Source: Syntrophaceae bacterium
GTDB taxonomy: Bacteria > Desulfobacterota > Desulfomonilia > Desulfomonilales > Desulfomonilaceae
Length of the DNA stretch: 40,659 bases
Direction: 5' to 3'
NCBI GenBank assembly: GCA_031292235.1
Contig: JARLHM010000053.1
Coordinates: 1 to 40,659 of the forward strand
In this document: positions 16,874 through 25,222 of the stretch, piece by piece
How the letters are laid out: each line of letters starts with the position of its first letter
Position numbering within the stretch: the first letter of the stretch is position 1
The notes under the pieces: model-generated
What the model saw: only the letters and a program-made list of their open reading frames with translations
What the model was told of the DNA's origin: nothing
The model's database searches: none
Position numbers and translations under genes: made by a program

Positions 16874-18305
16874 ATTCTTTCCATCGTGTTGTAACTTTAT
16901 CTTTGATTTCTGGGGACATTGATATTTCGTCCGGCCAGTCCCTACCCATTCCTTCTTCTCTCGTCTTTCTCGTCGCGTCGATACCCATTTTGCCACCGAA
17001 ATTAAAATATGACGCCGAATGATCTAGGGCGTCAAGAGGTCCTTCAGAGATGAGCAAATCCCTTTTAGGATCCACATTGTTAAGTAACTTCCACACAACC
17101 GTGCTCGTGTCACGCAGGTCTATGTCCTTGTCAAATATAGCTATGAATTTTGTCGAAGCCATCTGTCCGAGTCCCCAGAGCGCATTTATCACTTTTTTAG
17201 CCTGCCCTGGGTATTTCTTGTCTATTGAAACCAGCGCGCAGTTGTGAAATACCCCCTCGATAGGAAGCTCCATGTCCACGATCTCGGGAATCAGAAATCT
17301 TAACATTGGAAGAAAAATTCTTTCAGTGGCTTTTGCCATGTAGCAATCTTCCATCGGCGGTTTCCCGACGACTGTGGCAGGGTATATCGCGTCATTTCTG
17401 CATGTCAGAGCTGTCACATGGAACACCGGATATAAGTCGGCGGCGGAATAAAAGCCGGTATGGTCTCCAAATGGTCCTTCAAGAAGCTCTTCACTCGGGT
17501 CTACATAGCCTTCAAGCACGAAATCGGATTCGGCAGGCACATAAAGATCGACGGTTTTAGCCTTAACTATCTCAATCGGCCTGGATTCCAGAAAGCCTGC
17601 GAATACAAGTTCGTCAATGTCAGGCGGAAGAGGGGCTGTAGCGGCGTATGTAACCGAAGGCGCTCCTCCAAGCGCAACCGCTACTTCCATGCGTTGGCCC
17701 CGTGATTTGTACTTGTCAAAATGGCGAGTGCCATCCTTGTTGTACTGCCAGTGCATGCCTGTAGAGGTGTTGTCATGTTTTTGCATGCGATACATGCCCG
17801 CATTCTGAATCCCGGTGTCAGGGTCTTTTGAAATTACTATCGGGAGTGTTATAAAAGGACCACCGTCTTTAGGCCAGCAAGTCAGAATTGGGAGACTATC
17901 CAGAATGGGACCGCTCGAGTAGACTTTTTCCTGACAGGGCGCGTTCTTAACCTTCTTGGGGATGATGTTGGCCATTTCCTTTAAAGCGAAAAGCATCTTA
18001 ATTTTTTGAACAAGCCCCTCAGGAGGACGAATTTTCATGCTGGATTCTAGCCGGTTAGCAATTTCATCGAACGATCCGCAGGAGAGGGCCAGTCTCATTC
18101 GACCGTAGCTACCCAAGGCGTTTACGAGAAGAGGGTATGAAGATCCTTTTATGTTTTCAAAAAGTAAAGCGGGACCGTTTGCCTTTGAAACCCGGTCGGC
18201 AATCTCCGAGATCTCAAATACAGGGTCCACTTCGGCCTTTATTCGACATAATTCACCTGAGGCTTCAAGTGTTTCAACAAATTGTCGTAAATTTTTATGC
18301 GGCAT
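16863..18305 (-). CDS. mqnL: UbiD-family decarboxylase, probable MqnL
   Basis: The 480-residue product is a complete UbiD-type enzyme, which uses prenylated FMN to decarboxylate aromatic acids. N-terminal NLRQFVETLEASGEL and EVDPVFEISEIADR are typical, followed by PALLFENIKGSSYP, GGAPSVTYAATAPLPP, the long EGPFGDHTGFYS segment containing the active-site Glu region, and MGIDATRKTREEGMGRDWP near the C-terminus. In futalosine organisms this paralogue (MqnL) removes the carboxyl from the prenylated naphthoate. It is the first gene of the seven-gene menaquinone cluster, and its cofactor-making partner (UbiX/MqnM) is not visible in the window. The ATG at 18305 has no close ribosome site, but the conserved N-terminus begins right after it. 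Confidence 0.88.
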   Translation of the reverse strand: MPHKNLRQFVETLEASGELCRIKAEVDPVFEISEIADRVSKANGPALLFENIKGSSYPLLVNALGSYGRMRLALSCGSFDEIANRLESSMKIRPPEGLVQKIKMLFALKEMANIIPKKVKNAPCQEKVYSSGPILDSLPILTCWPKDGGPFITLPIVISKDPDTGIQNAGMYRMQKHDNTSTGMHWQYNKDGTRHFDKYKSRGQRMEVAVALGGAPSVTYAATAPLPPDIDELVFAGFLESRPIEIVKAKTVDLYVPAESDFVLEGYVDPSEELLEGPFGDHTGFYSAADLYPVFHVTALTCRNDAIYPATVVGKPPMEDCYMAKATERIFLPMLRFLIPEIVDMELPIEGVFHNCALVSIDKKYPGQAKKVINALWGLGQMASTKFIAIFDKDIDLRDTSTVVWKLLNNVDPKRDLLISEGPLDALDHSASYFNFGGKMGIDATRKTREEGMGRDWPDEISMSPEIKDKVTTRWKEYGL

Positions 18306-18349
18306 GGATTAGTTGTGATGTTCCTTCATAAAACGAATTTGTTGTTTAA

Positions 18350-18378
18350 AATTTAGACCGACTGTCAGAAAAATACAA
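18350..18378 (-). promoter_or_regulatory. Candidate promoter for the menaquinone cluster
   Basis: On the minus strand TTGTAT (18378-18373), a 17-base spacer and TAAATT (18355-18350) lie about 45 bases upstream of the mqnL-like start. Match to consensus is 3/6 and 4/6, so support is modest; spacing and position are right. Confidence 0.35.
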
Positions 18379-18455
18379 GAAAACGTTGACTGATGAGCAT
18401 GGAGTTGACCTATGCCGAGGAGAAAGTTATAAAAAATCTTCCAAGTTTGTTCTTG

Positions 18456-18478
18456 CTTTTGTCAAAGAATGACAAGAG
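18456..18478. promoter_or_regulatory. Inverted repeat upstream of hisC (TTGTCA-N5-TGACAA)
   Basis: Six-base perfect arms at 18459-18464 and 18470-18475 extend to 8 of 9 matches over 18456-18478. It lies 31-53 bases before the hisC ATG in the 203-base divergent gap and is not followed by a T-run. A regulator site is plausible; nothing identifies the regulator. Confidence 0.4.
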
Positions 18479-18508
18479 TGTTCCTGAAAATGAGAGGCCA
18501 AATTGATA

Positions 18509-19651
18509 ATGAGCGCAGAAATTCCTGATTGGGCCAAGACACGCGTGATGCCTCACGTGCTATCGATCCCTAAATATGTTCCAGGAAAACCTGTTGCGGA
18601 ACTTGAGCGGGAGTTTGGGATCTCCAACGCCATAAAACTGGCGTCCAATGAGAACCCATTGGGACCTTCTCCCAAGGCGACGGATGCAATAATAAAGAAC
18701 GTCGGGATGACTAACATCTATCCCGAATCTACCGGTCCTGAATTGCGGAAATCACTCGCTGAAAGCTACAGCGTTTCTTTCGATCAAGTCATCCTCGGAA
18801 ATGGCTCGGATGAAATCATGCAGATGCTTGCACATATTTTTGTAGGGGTGGACGACGAAGTCATAATGCCGCAAAACGCGTTTTCCATGTATGAAATCGT
18901 GACACGGCTTTTTGGCGGTAGATCAGTAAAGACTCCATTAAACTTCTTTCGTCCTGACCTAAATGCAATGGCGACAGCGATAACTGATAGGACAAGAATG
19001 CTGTTCCTGTCCAATCCACACAGCCCGACAGGCACAATCATCGGGAAGTCGGATTTTGAGGAATTGCTCGATGTTACTAGAGAGCGAGGCGTCATCCTGG
19101 TCTTGGACGAAGCTTATCGCGAATATGTTGATAGCGCTGATTGTCCGACAGGCGTAGACTACATTGACCGATCGGAGAATCTGATTTTCCTGCGTACTTT
19201 CTCTAAAATATATGGCTTGGCAGGGTTGAGAATTGGCTATGGAATTGCCCAGCCTTGGCTGATTCAATTACTCAATAGGGTGAGGCCACCGTTCAACGTC
19301 AACCTCTTGGCCCAAGATGCCGCCGCAGCCGCTCTGCTGGACAGCGATCACATCTCAAGATCTCGAGAGACAAATTCTATGGGAAAGAAATTCCTGTTCG
19401 ATGGCCTGAATTCCCTCGGCTTTGATCCAATACCCACACAAGCCAATTTTATTGCTTTCAGGCCTAATTGTGACGCTGAATCGCTGTATCTGGAGTTGCT
19501 AAAGGAAGGAATAATTGTAAGGCATCTGAAGAGTTTCGGGCTTCCCGGTCATATAAGGGTCACTATAGGTTTGGAGGACCAGAACAGGAAGTTCATAAAC
19601 GCCTTGGAAAAGGCTTTTGAGGGCTTGTCGCGTGACAAATCACTTGCATGA
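18509..19651 (+). CDS. hisC: Histidinol-phosphate aminotransferase (HisC)
   Basis: The roughly 380-residue PLP enzyme is a fold-type I aminotransferase with KLASNENPLGPSPKA, the signature binding the histidinol-phosphate class. Other marks are LGNGSDEIMQML, FLSNPHSPTGTI, ILDEAYREYVD-like LVLDEAYREYVD, and the PLP lysine in FLRTFSKIYGLAGLRIGYG. It transfers an amino group from glutamate to imidazole acetol phosphate in histidine synthesis; some family members also act on aromatic keto acids. The ATG at 18509 is preferred over the TTG at 18503, with GAGAGG about 11 bases upstream. It leads a plus-strand run hisC-cmk-rpsA and diverges from the menaquinone cluster. No other his genes are nearby, so an aromatic aminotransferase role cannot be excluded. 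Confidence 0.9.
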   Translation: MSAEIPDWAKTRVMPHVLSIPKYVPGKPVAELEREFGISNAIKLASNENPLGPSPKATDAIIKNVGMTNIYPESTGPELRKSLAESYSVSFDQVILGNGSDEIMQMLAHIFVGVDDEVIMPQNAFSMYEIVTRLFGGRSVKTPLNFFRPDLNAMATAITDRTRMLFLSNPHSPTGTIIGKSDFEELLDVTRERGVILVLDEAYREYVDSADCPTGVDYIDRSENLIFLRTFSKIYGLAGLRIGYGIAQPWLIQLLNRVRPPFNVNLLAQDAAAAALLDSDHISRSRETNSMGKKFLFDGLNSLGFDPIPTQANFIAFRPNCDAESLYLELLKEGIIVRHLKSFGLPGHIRVTIGLEDQNRKFINALEKAFEGLSRDKSLA

Positions 19652-19692
19652 TTAATCTGTAATGAATTTGTGAACAGTAAATCCGGACAAAC

Positions 19693-20403
19693 GTGATTCA
19701 AGAATTGAACAATTCTCAGGAGACCCCGTTCGTTGTTATAGCGATAGACGGTCCTGCAGGGGCCGGAAAGACGACAATCGCGCGGAATCTTGCCAAGCTT
19801 CTGCGGTTCTGCATGCTTGACAGCGGAGCGCTATATAGGACCGTAGCATTAGCCTTGCTCCAGGCAGGGGTAATGCCTAACGATGAGATCATCCCGGATG
19901 ATTTGCTCAAATCTATCAGTATCGTTATTGAGCCGGCTGTCGGGAGTATGCAAATCACTCTTGGCGGAGAAGATGTGAGCGCGGAAATAAGATCGGAGGA
20001 AGTTGGGGTCGCCGCTTCAAAGTTTTCTGCGAAAGCAGAGGTCAGGCGAAAGCTGCTCGGGACCCAGCGATCAGTCGCGCGACAATGCGATCTAGTCGCT
20101 GAAGGCCGTGATATGGGCGCAGTAGTGTTCCCTTTTGCGCAGGTGAAGTTCTTTTTGACCGCCAGCGCCGAGGTGCGGGCCAAACGTAGGTACGAGGAGC
20201 TGTTACAGAAAGGCGCCCGACCTTTATATTCTGAGGTTTTGTTGGAAATGCGCGCACGGGACCATCGTGATGAGACTCGAAGCCTTGCGCCTATGGTCCC
20301 AGCTCCGGACGCCACGATCGTGGACACGACAAATTTGACGCCGGATCAAATCCTGAGGGTAATGCTAGAGTTGGTAAAATCGAGGCTGGGACTGTTGAAA
20401 TAG
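19693..20403 (+). CDS. cmk: Cytidylate kinase (Cmk)
   Basis: The 236-residue protein has the P-loop GPAGAGKT at residues 20-27, the FCMLDSGALYRTVALALL substrate stretch, VAEGRDMGAVVFP and FFLTASAEVRAKRRYEEL in the lid region, and DTTNLTPDQI near the end. It phosphorylates CMP and dCMP with ATP in the cytoplasm. The start is a GTG at 19693; the upstream ribosome site is weak, but no other start keeps the N-terminal strand. It sits 41 bases after hisC and ahead of rpsA. The cmk-rpsA pairing is common among proteobacteria. Confidence 0.95.
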   Translation: MIQELNNSQETPFVVIAIDGPAGAGKTTIARNLAKLLRFCMLDSGALYRTVALALLQAGVMPNDEIIPDDLLKSISIVIEPAVGSMQITLGGEDVSAEIRSEEVGVAASKFSAKAEVRRKLLGTQRSVARQCDLVAEGRDMGAVVFPFAQVKFFLTASAEVRAKRRYEELLQKGARPLYSEVLLEMRARDHRDETRSLAPMVPAPDATIVDTTNLTPDQILRVMLELVKSRLGLLK

Positions 20404-20443
20404 GGAACTGACTCAAAAAACTATTAGTCTTTCCAAGTTTTTC

Positions 20444-20472
20444 TTGTAATGATTTGGAGAAACATATATATG
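20444..20472 (+). promoter_or_regulatory. Candidate rpsA promoter
   Basis: TTGTAA (20444-20449), a 17-base spacer and TATATG (20467-20472) precede the rpsA ATG by 65 bases. Each hexamer matches 4 of 6 consensus bases. It may give rpsA expression independent of hisC-cmk. Confidence 0.4.
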
Positions 20473-20537
20473 TACTAGATTACGCAGCTTAGTTGAAATA
20501 CCGATGGCGGACAAAAGAGTCTGGGGGTGCTTACTGG

Positions 20538-22271
20538 ATGGAAAATTTGGAAACCCAATCTAATGACAACTTAACCAACGAAGAAGAGGGGCAGGATACC
20601 ACCAAAGAGGAAAATTTCGCGGAACTCGTCGAAAGCAGTTTTCACAAAGCCCAGGAGGGCCAGATCGTAAAAGGTGTAGTTGTTCAGATTACTCCCGAAC
20701 ACGTAATGGTTGATGTTGGGTCGAAATCTGAAGGACAAATCCCTATTGATCAGTTCATGAACAGCGAAGGCAAGCTGACTGTCGCAGTTGGCGATGAAGT
20801 CGAAGTCTTCTTGGAAGACATGGGCGATAGCGGCGGAGTCAGGATCTCAAAAACCAAAGCTGATAAGATTAAGATATGGGATGATGTCGCTCAGATTTCT
20901 GAAACTGAAAAGACGATTCAAGGCAAAATCGTCGCGCGCGTTAAAGGCGGTATGCAGGTAGATATTGGAGTCCCAGCGTTCCTTCCAGGTTCTCAGATCG
21001 ATCTAAAACCCGTCCGAAATTTTGATAAATATATTGGCGAGACATTCGAATTCAATGTACTAAAATATAATCGTAAACGCGGCAACATAGTGCTTTCCCG
21101 TCGACCACTTCTCGACAAGACTCGTGATCTGCGCAAGGATTTTATTTCCAATGCGCTGGAAAGTGGAGAAGTGTTTAACGGAGTTGTCAAAAACATTACC
21201 GACTATGGCGCATTTGTCGACCTTGGCGGTATTGATGGCTTGCTTCATATAACAGACATGTCCTGGGGCCGTATCAATCATCCCGCCGACATAATCAAGG
21301 TCGGGGACGAGATTAAGGTCAAGGTCCTAAAGTTTGACAACGACAAGGAACGGGTGTCGCTCGGCATGAAGCAACTTACACCTGATCCGTGGGAAACCGT
21401 TGACCAAACTTACCCCATTGGGTCGAAATGGTCTGGAAGGGTTGTCAGTATTACCGATTACGGCGTCTTCGTGGAGCTTGAAACTGGAGTCGAGGGCCTC
21501 GTTCATGTGTCCGAAATGGCATGGACCAAGAAACCGAGGCATCCGTCCAAGATGGTCCACATCAGTGAAGAAATTGATGTCATGGTACTCAACGTGGACA
21601 AAGACCAGAAAAGAGTTTCATTGGGGATCAAGCAATTGCGTTCCAATCCGTGGGACGTCATCGCCGAGCGTTACCCGGAAGGTACCAAAATTGAAGGAAA
21701 AATCAGGAATGTTACTGACTTTGGAATATTCGTCGGAATTGACGAGGGTATAGACGGTCTGGTTCACATATCGGACATATCCTGGACTCAGCGAATCAAG
21801 CATCCTGGAGAGTTCTACAAAAAAGGACAAACTGTTCAAGCCGTTGTTTTAAACATCGACAAGGAGAATGAACGGTTCTCTCTGGGTATTAAACAGATGA
21901 TGGAAGATCCCTGGGAAACTGTTCCCGATAGGTATCCTCCTGGTTCCAAAGTTGTTGGAAAGGTTTCGTCCATCACAGATTTTGGTGTATTTCTTGAAAT
22001 AGAGGAAGGCATCGAAGGAATGATTCACGTTTCCGAATTGTCCAAAGAAAGAGTGAGTTCTCCCCATGACTTCACCAAAGAGGGAGCCGAACTTACTGCC
22101 GTAGTGTTAAAGGTCAACAAGAAGGACAAAAAGATTGCCCTTTCGATAAAGAGCCTCGAGAGAACCGCCGATTACGAACAGAAGAGTTATGGCGGCAGTC
22201 AGGACGTGGTTGCCTCCAACTTGGGTGATCTACTCAAAGAGAATCTTGGGGCGTCATTGGGTAAAGAATAA
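20538..22271 (+). CDS. rpsA: 30S ribosomal protein S1 (RpsA)
   Basis: Six S1 RNA-binding repeats are visible in order, as in full-length Gram-negative S1. They begin with GQIVKGVVVQITPEHVMVDVG, then IQGKIVARVKGGMQVDIG, followed by four close copies containing ITDYGAFVDLGG, ITDYGVFVELET, VTDFGIFVGIDE and ITDFGVFLEIEE. S1 binds mRNA leaders on the 30S subunit and helps unfold them. The chosen ATG at 20538 gives about 577 residues; the frame continues upstream to a TTG at 20493, but the first 15 residues are basic and unlike the family. An acidic N-terminus (NEEEGQDTTKEE) precedes the first repeat. A terminator follows about 130 bases later. Confidence 0.96.
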   Translation: MENLETQSNDNLTNEEEGQDTTKEENFAELVESSFHKAQEGQIVKGVVVQITPEHVMVDVGSKSEGQIPIDQFMNSEGKLTVAVGDEVEVFLEDMGDSGGVRISKTKADKIKIWDDVAQISETEKTIQGKIVARVKGGMQVDIGVPAFLPGSQIDLKPVRNFDKYIGETFEFNVLKYNRKRGNIVLSRRPLLDKTRDLRKDFISNALESGEVFNGVVKNITDYGAFVDLGGIDGLLHITDMSWGRINHPADIIKVGDEIKVKVLKFDNDKERVSLGMKQLTPDPWETVDQTYPIGSKWSGRVVSITDYGVFVELETGVEGLVHVSEMAWTKKPRHPSKMVHISEEIDVMVLNVDKDQKRVSLGIKQLRSNPWDVIAERYPEGTKIEGKIRNVTDFGIFVGIDEGIDGLVHISDISWTQRIKHPGEFYKKGQTVQAVVLNIDKENERFSLGIKQMMEDPWETVPDRYPPGSKVVGKVSSITDFGVFLEIEEGIEGMIHVSELSKERVSSPHDFTKEGAELTAVVLKVNKKDKKIALSIKSLERTADYEQKSYGGSQDVVASNLGDLLKENLGASLGKE

Positions 22272-22398
22272 ATATTTTTCGGCTTTTGCTTTGACTAAAA
22301 TTATTCGCCTCGCCTGTTACAGTGGCTGAGGAACAAGTTGTTGAGAGCCGAAACAATTTAGGCTTATCCGCCGGATAGCAGATCCAGTCTATGAATCA

Positions 22399-22438
22399 AA
22401 AAGAGTGAACCTGATTGGGAAATCTGGTTCACTCTTTT
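22399..22438. terminator. Strong bidirectional terminator between rpsA and the cca-like gene
   Basis: AAAAGAGTGAACC at 22399-22411 pairs perfectly with GGTTCACTCTTTT at 22426-22438 around a 14-base loop, with A and T runs on the two sides. The minus-strand stop codon of the nucleotidyltransferase gene at 22429-22431 lies inside the stem. Confidence 0.9.
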
Positions 22439-23901
22439 GTTTTAGCGACAGGATTTTGCGTGAGATATCGCCGGACCGCCTCTCTAGCCTGATCACGGTT
22501 CTGCGCTAAGCCTAAAGACTGTTCAGTGACCAACCATCTAATGATAGAACCCAAATGGGGACCCTGCTCAAGACCGAACTCGGACATTAGGTCAAATCCG
22601 TCTAAAAACGGAATGATGGGGGCTTCTTCCTCTTTAAGGACAAGTTCAATGGCTTTTCGCGCTCCATTCTTGGCTCTTGGAAGGTCAGCGAGGTCTCTTG
22701 CCGGTCCTTTAGCTGCAAGCAGGTCTGCCAGAAACAAAATAACCAGGCCGATAAAGTGTGTTCCAAATCGATGAAAAAGCCTCACTATGGCCCGTTGCGA
22801 GGGATTTTCCAATGTGAGTATTGAAGGTCTCATGTGACCTTCTACCCACGATGACACTTCCGACAATTCCCTGGAAGCCAGTTTTATTCGGGTCCCGGCC
22901 GAAAGAAATAGAGTTTTGGAGACCTTTTCATGGCCAATGAATCTACGTTTGCCCTTTTCGTCCACGCGTAGGGAAAACGGTTTTCCTGAATCGTGAAACA
23001 AAACGGCTAGCTTTAACAGCCATTTCCTGGGCCTGCCTGTAACGGGTTGTTCATAAATATAGTTAAGCGCCTTTTCAGAGACAGGGCCGAAAAAACTTGG
23101 CAAATTGTCAATGATGGTCTCAAGATTCTCGAGGGCCTCAACAGTGTGGCCCCAAACGTCCAAATGGTGAAACGCATTTTGCTCGAATCCCCTCGAAGGC
23201 TTCAATTCCGGCAGGATTTCCCAGAGCAGCGAAGACTCTGCCATCTGCTCGATAATTTTGGCCGACCGGTTTGAACGAAATACGATCTCGAGTTCATCCC
23301 TCACGCGCTCACCAGAAACATTTTGAATGAGCATTGCGGATTTGCGAATACCAAGCCGTGTTTCAGGGCAAATACCGAAGCCCAATTGCGAAGAAAACCT
23401 GAATGCCCTGAGCATCCTAAGCGGGTCTTCGGTAAAGGCGTTTGGCGAAGACATCCGAATAGTCTTTCGTTCAAGATCCTCTCGACCATGTAGGGGATCT
23501 ATTATGGCATCACAGACTCTTCCATTGATAATGTCCCACAGATGCGCAGCGATTGAGTTAATCGTGAAATCCCTGTGATAAAGATCCTGGGTTATGGTTG
23601 GGCCTTTGAAAGAGGAGATATCCACCGTCACCTGGGGCGTTTGAGAAACAACAATTCTGCCGGTGCGCCGGCCTTTGTCCAGAGCTACAAAGGATGCCTT
23701 TACAGTAAGTTTGTCAGCCACTTCGCGGGCTATCTGAAAACCATCGCCTTCCACAGCGATGTCGAGGTCCGAGATTTGGTGATTGCCGAGAAGAGTGTCG
23801 CGAATGCAGCCACCAACTAAATAACTTTCGTCGCAGAGGCTAAGTGAAATCCGAAAAATCTCCTGCGCCAGTGGTTCGTTAAAGAAGTGTCCCGGATGCA
23901 T
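22429..23901 (-). CDS. CCA tRNA nucleotidyltransferase / poly(A) polymerase family protein with HD domain
   Basis: The 490-residue protein has the class II nucleotidyltransferase head: YLVGGCIRDTLLG (27-39) and SDLDIAVEGD (44-53), with D45 and D47 as metal ligands. RDFTINSIAAHL and EDPLRMLRAFRFSSQLGF follow, which bind RNA and nucleotide. An HD phosphohydrolase domain follows with LFHDSGKP at about residue 303. The combination is found in bacterial CCA-adding enzymes and poly(A) polymerase I relatives, which extend or repair tRNA 3' ends or tail RNAs. The fold is secure; choosing between CCA addition and polyadenylation from sequence alone is not. It is the last gene of the minus-strand envelope-related run and ends in the bidirectional terminator. 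Confidence 0.85.
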   Translation of the reverse strand: MHPGHFFNEPLAQEIFRISLSLCDESYLVGGCIRDTLLGNHQISDLDIAVEGDGFQIAREVADKLTVKASFVALDKGRRTGRIVVSQTPQVTVDISSFKGPTITQDLYHRDFTINSIAAHLWDIINGRVCDAIIDPLHGREDLERKTIRMSSPNAFTEDPLRMLRAFRFSSQLGFGICPETRLGIRKSAMLIQNVSGERVRDELEIVFRSNRSAKIIEQMAESSLLWEILPELKPSRGFEQNAFHHLDVWGHTVEALENLETIIDNLPSFFGPVSEKALNYIYEQPVTGRPRKWLLKLAVLFHDSGKPFSLRVDEKGKRRFIGHEKVSKTLFLSAGTRIKLASRELSEVSSWVEGHMRPSILTLENPSQRAIVRLFHRFGTHFIGLVILFLADLLAAKGPARDLADLPRAKNGARKAIELVLKEEEAPIIPFLDGFDLMSEFGLEQGPHLGSIIRWLVTEQSLGLAQNRDQAREAVRRYLTQNPVAKTKE

Positions 23902-23954
23902 TCGTCTAATAATGGTTATTGGATAATGAAGTGAGAGATTCTAAGATGGTTGGG

Positions 23955-24689
23955 TTACATCTGAGCCTGAACAAGTTCAAACCTGACAGTCCCAACAATC
24001 GGTGAGGCAGTTAAAAGCAGAGGAATCCTCTTATCGTCATTAGAAATCCATAGCTTCCCTTTAGCAATTTCCATGGGTTCGCGGCCGAGTTTATCCAGAC
24101 GTAAGTCCATGCGTATAGCCGACAATGATCCAGCTCTGATATTGATCATCTCAGGCCCCACTGGATAAACAAAAAGCCGAGCCTTGTCCTTTCCATCGTA
24201 AATATCCACTGACAAAGGTTTGCCGAGATCCTTGCGGTTTCGGAGCAGATAAACGGCGCTTATTGGGTCACGGAGTCCCAAGGCGTTCTCTGAATGGCTT
24301 TCGATTTCGTTTCCCCTTTGCTTATTCACCTGAACAGTTTGATTTTTTTTGTCAAAGGAGAGATCTACCACCTCGGATCGCAATAGATTTGACTTGAGAT
24401 GAAAGCGGTATGATTCCGGCTGGAATGTATTTGCGGAAAAAGTGGCCTGAACTCGACTCCAAAGTTCCAGTATGGTTTTCAGCGCGCCATCGGATACCGC
24501 TTGAGCAGTGACGGACATTTTCTTCGCGTCACATTTCATTGTTATATCACCATGGCCGGCTTTTGTTCCGTTCCATGAAACTTCATATCGCAGGATTTCG
24601 CTTCGGTCTTTTGCCCATGCGGAATATGTCGTAAGAATTAGTCCCAGCGACAACGACAAGACCAAACAAACGGAGGAAGACTTTTTCAA
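23955..24689 (-). CDS. Exported DUF3108 protein
   Basis: The DUF3108 pattern is visible: LRYEVSWNGTKAGHGDITM at the start of the mature chain and DPISAVYLLRN in the middle. LRLDKLGREPMEIAKGKLWIS and a terminal GTVRFELVQAQ complete it. These are beta-rich periplasmic proteins of unknown function, often near envelope genes. The best start is a TTG at 24689, preceded by GGAGGAG about 6 bases upstream and overlapping the stop of the upstream gene as TTGA; an earlier TTG at 24704 overlaps that ribosome site. From 24689 it has a standard signal peptide, MKKSSSVCLVLSLSLGLILT, with cleavage near SAWA. The overlap suggests coupling to the small exported protein upstream. Confidence 0.78.
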   Translation of the reverse strand: MKKSSSVCLVLSLSLGLILTTYSAWAKDRSEILRYEVSWNGTKAGHGDITMKCDAKKMSVTAQAVSDGALKTILELWSRVQATFSANTFQPESYRFHLKSNLLRSEVVDLSFDKKNQTVQVNKQRGNEIESHSENALGLRDPISAVYLLRNRKDLGKPLSVDIYDGKDKARLFVYPVGPEMINIRAGSLSAIRMDLRLDKLGREPMEIAKGKLWISNDDKRIPLLLTASPIVGTVRFELVQAQM

Positions 24690-25156
24690 CTGATTCTCCT
24701 CCAATGAAACTTTTTGTTTACTTCAGGCATTGAGATAATCAATGAGTCGCCGGATATCTGAAATGGCCACTTCACAGTATTACCCGCGTCGTCAGTTATG
24801 CTGATCTGGTTCTTTTCAACCGAGTATTTACCAGTCCTGCTTTTCATGCTATCCGAATTTTCATTATCGAATCGGTTAAATATTACCTGACGGTTGTTCG
24901 TGAATTCAATCTGGGTTTTCGTCTGGTCCTTAGGGTTCTGACGTTCACCCTTGTCATTAATCTGGTACAGCAGTTCCCATTTGCCAACGACGCTTTTGTC
25001 TGAATTACCGGCGGAAGGTTCGGATATTTCCGGACCAGACTGAGCCTCATCATCCATACGAGCGCTCTTCGGCATAGACGCGGTAAGACAGGAAGAGCAA
25101 ACCGCCGCAAAACAGAGTAAAATAGCAAATCCAAGCATTCTTGAGGAAAGGGTCAT
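24686..25156 (-). CDS. Small exported protein, possible lipoprotein
   Basis: I do not recognise a family. The 156-residue product begins with a hydrophobic signal (GFAILLCFAAVCSSC at 9-23) that ends in a cysteine at 23. The preceding residues (C-S-S) fit the lipobox only loosely, so lipid anchoring is possible, not certain. A polar stretch rich in Ser, Glu and Asp follows, then a domain beginning VVGKWELLYQINDKGERQNP that resembles the strands of small lipocalin-like periplasmic proteins, ending KWPFQISGDSLIISMPEVN. It lies between the L,D-transpeptidase and the DUF3108 gene, overlapping the latter by 4 bases, so an envelope role is inferred. Confidence 0.6.
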   Translation of the reverse strand: MTLSSRMLGFAILLCFAAVCSSCLTASMPKSARMDDEAQSGPEISEPSAGNSDKSVVGKWELLYQINDKGERQNPKDQTKTQIEFTNNRQVIFNRFDNENSDSMKSRTGKYSVEKNQISITDDAGNTVKWPFQISGDSLIISMPEVNKKFHWRRIS

Positions 25157-25222
25157 GTGCGGAACACCCGTTTAATGTGGATCAAGCTAGCAAGATTCAA
25201 GGCGACCCAAAAAATGGAACTA

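Noticed and set aside
19716-20327. 203-codon minus-strand frame
   Set aside because: Antisense shadow of cmk; Ser/Arg-rich with no motif.
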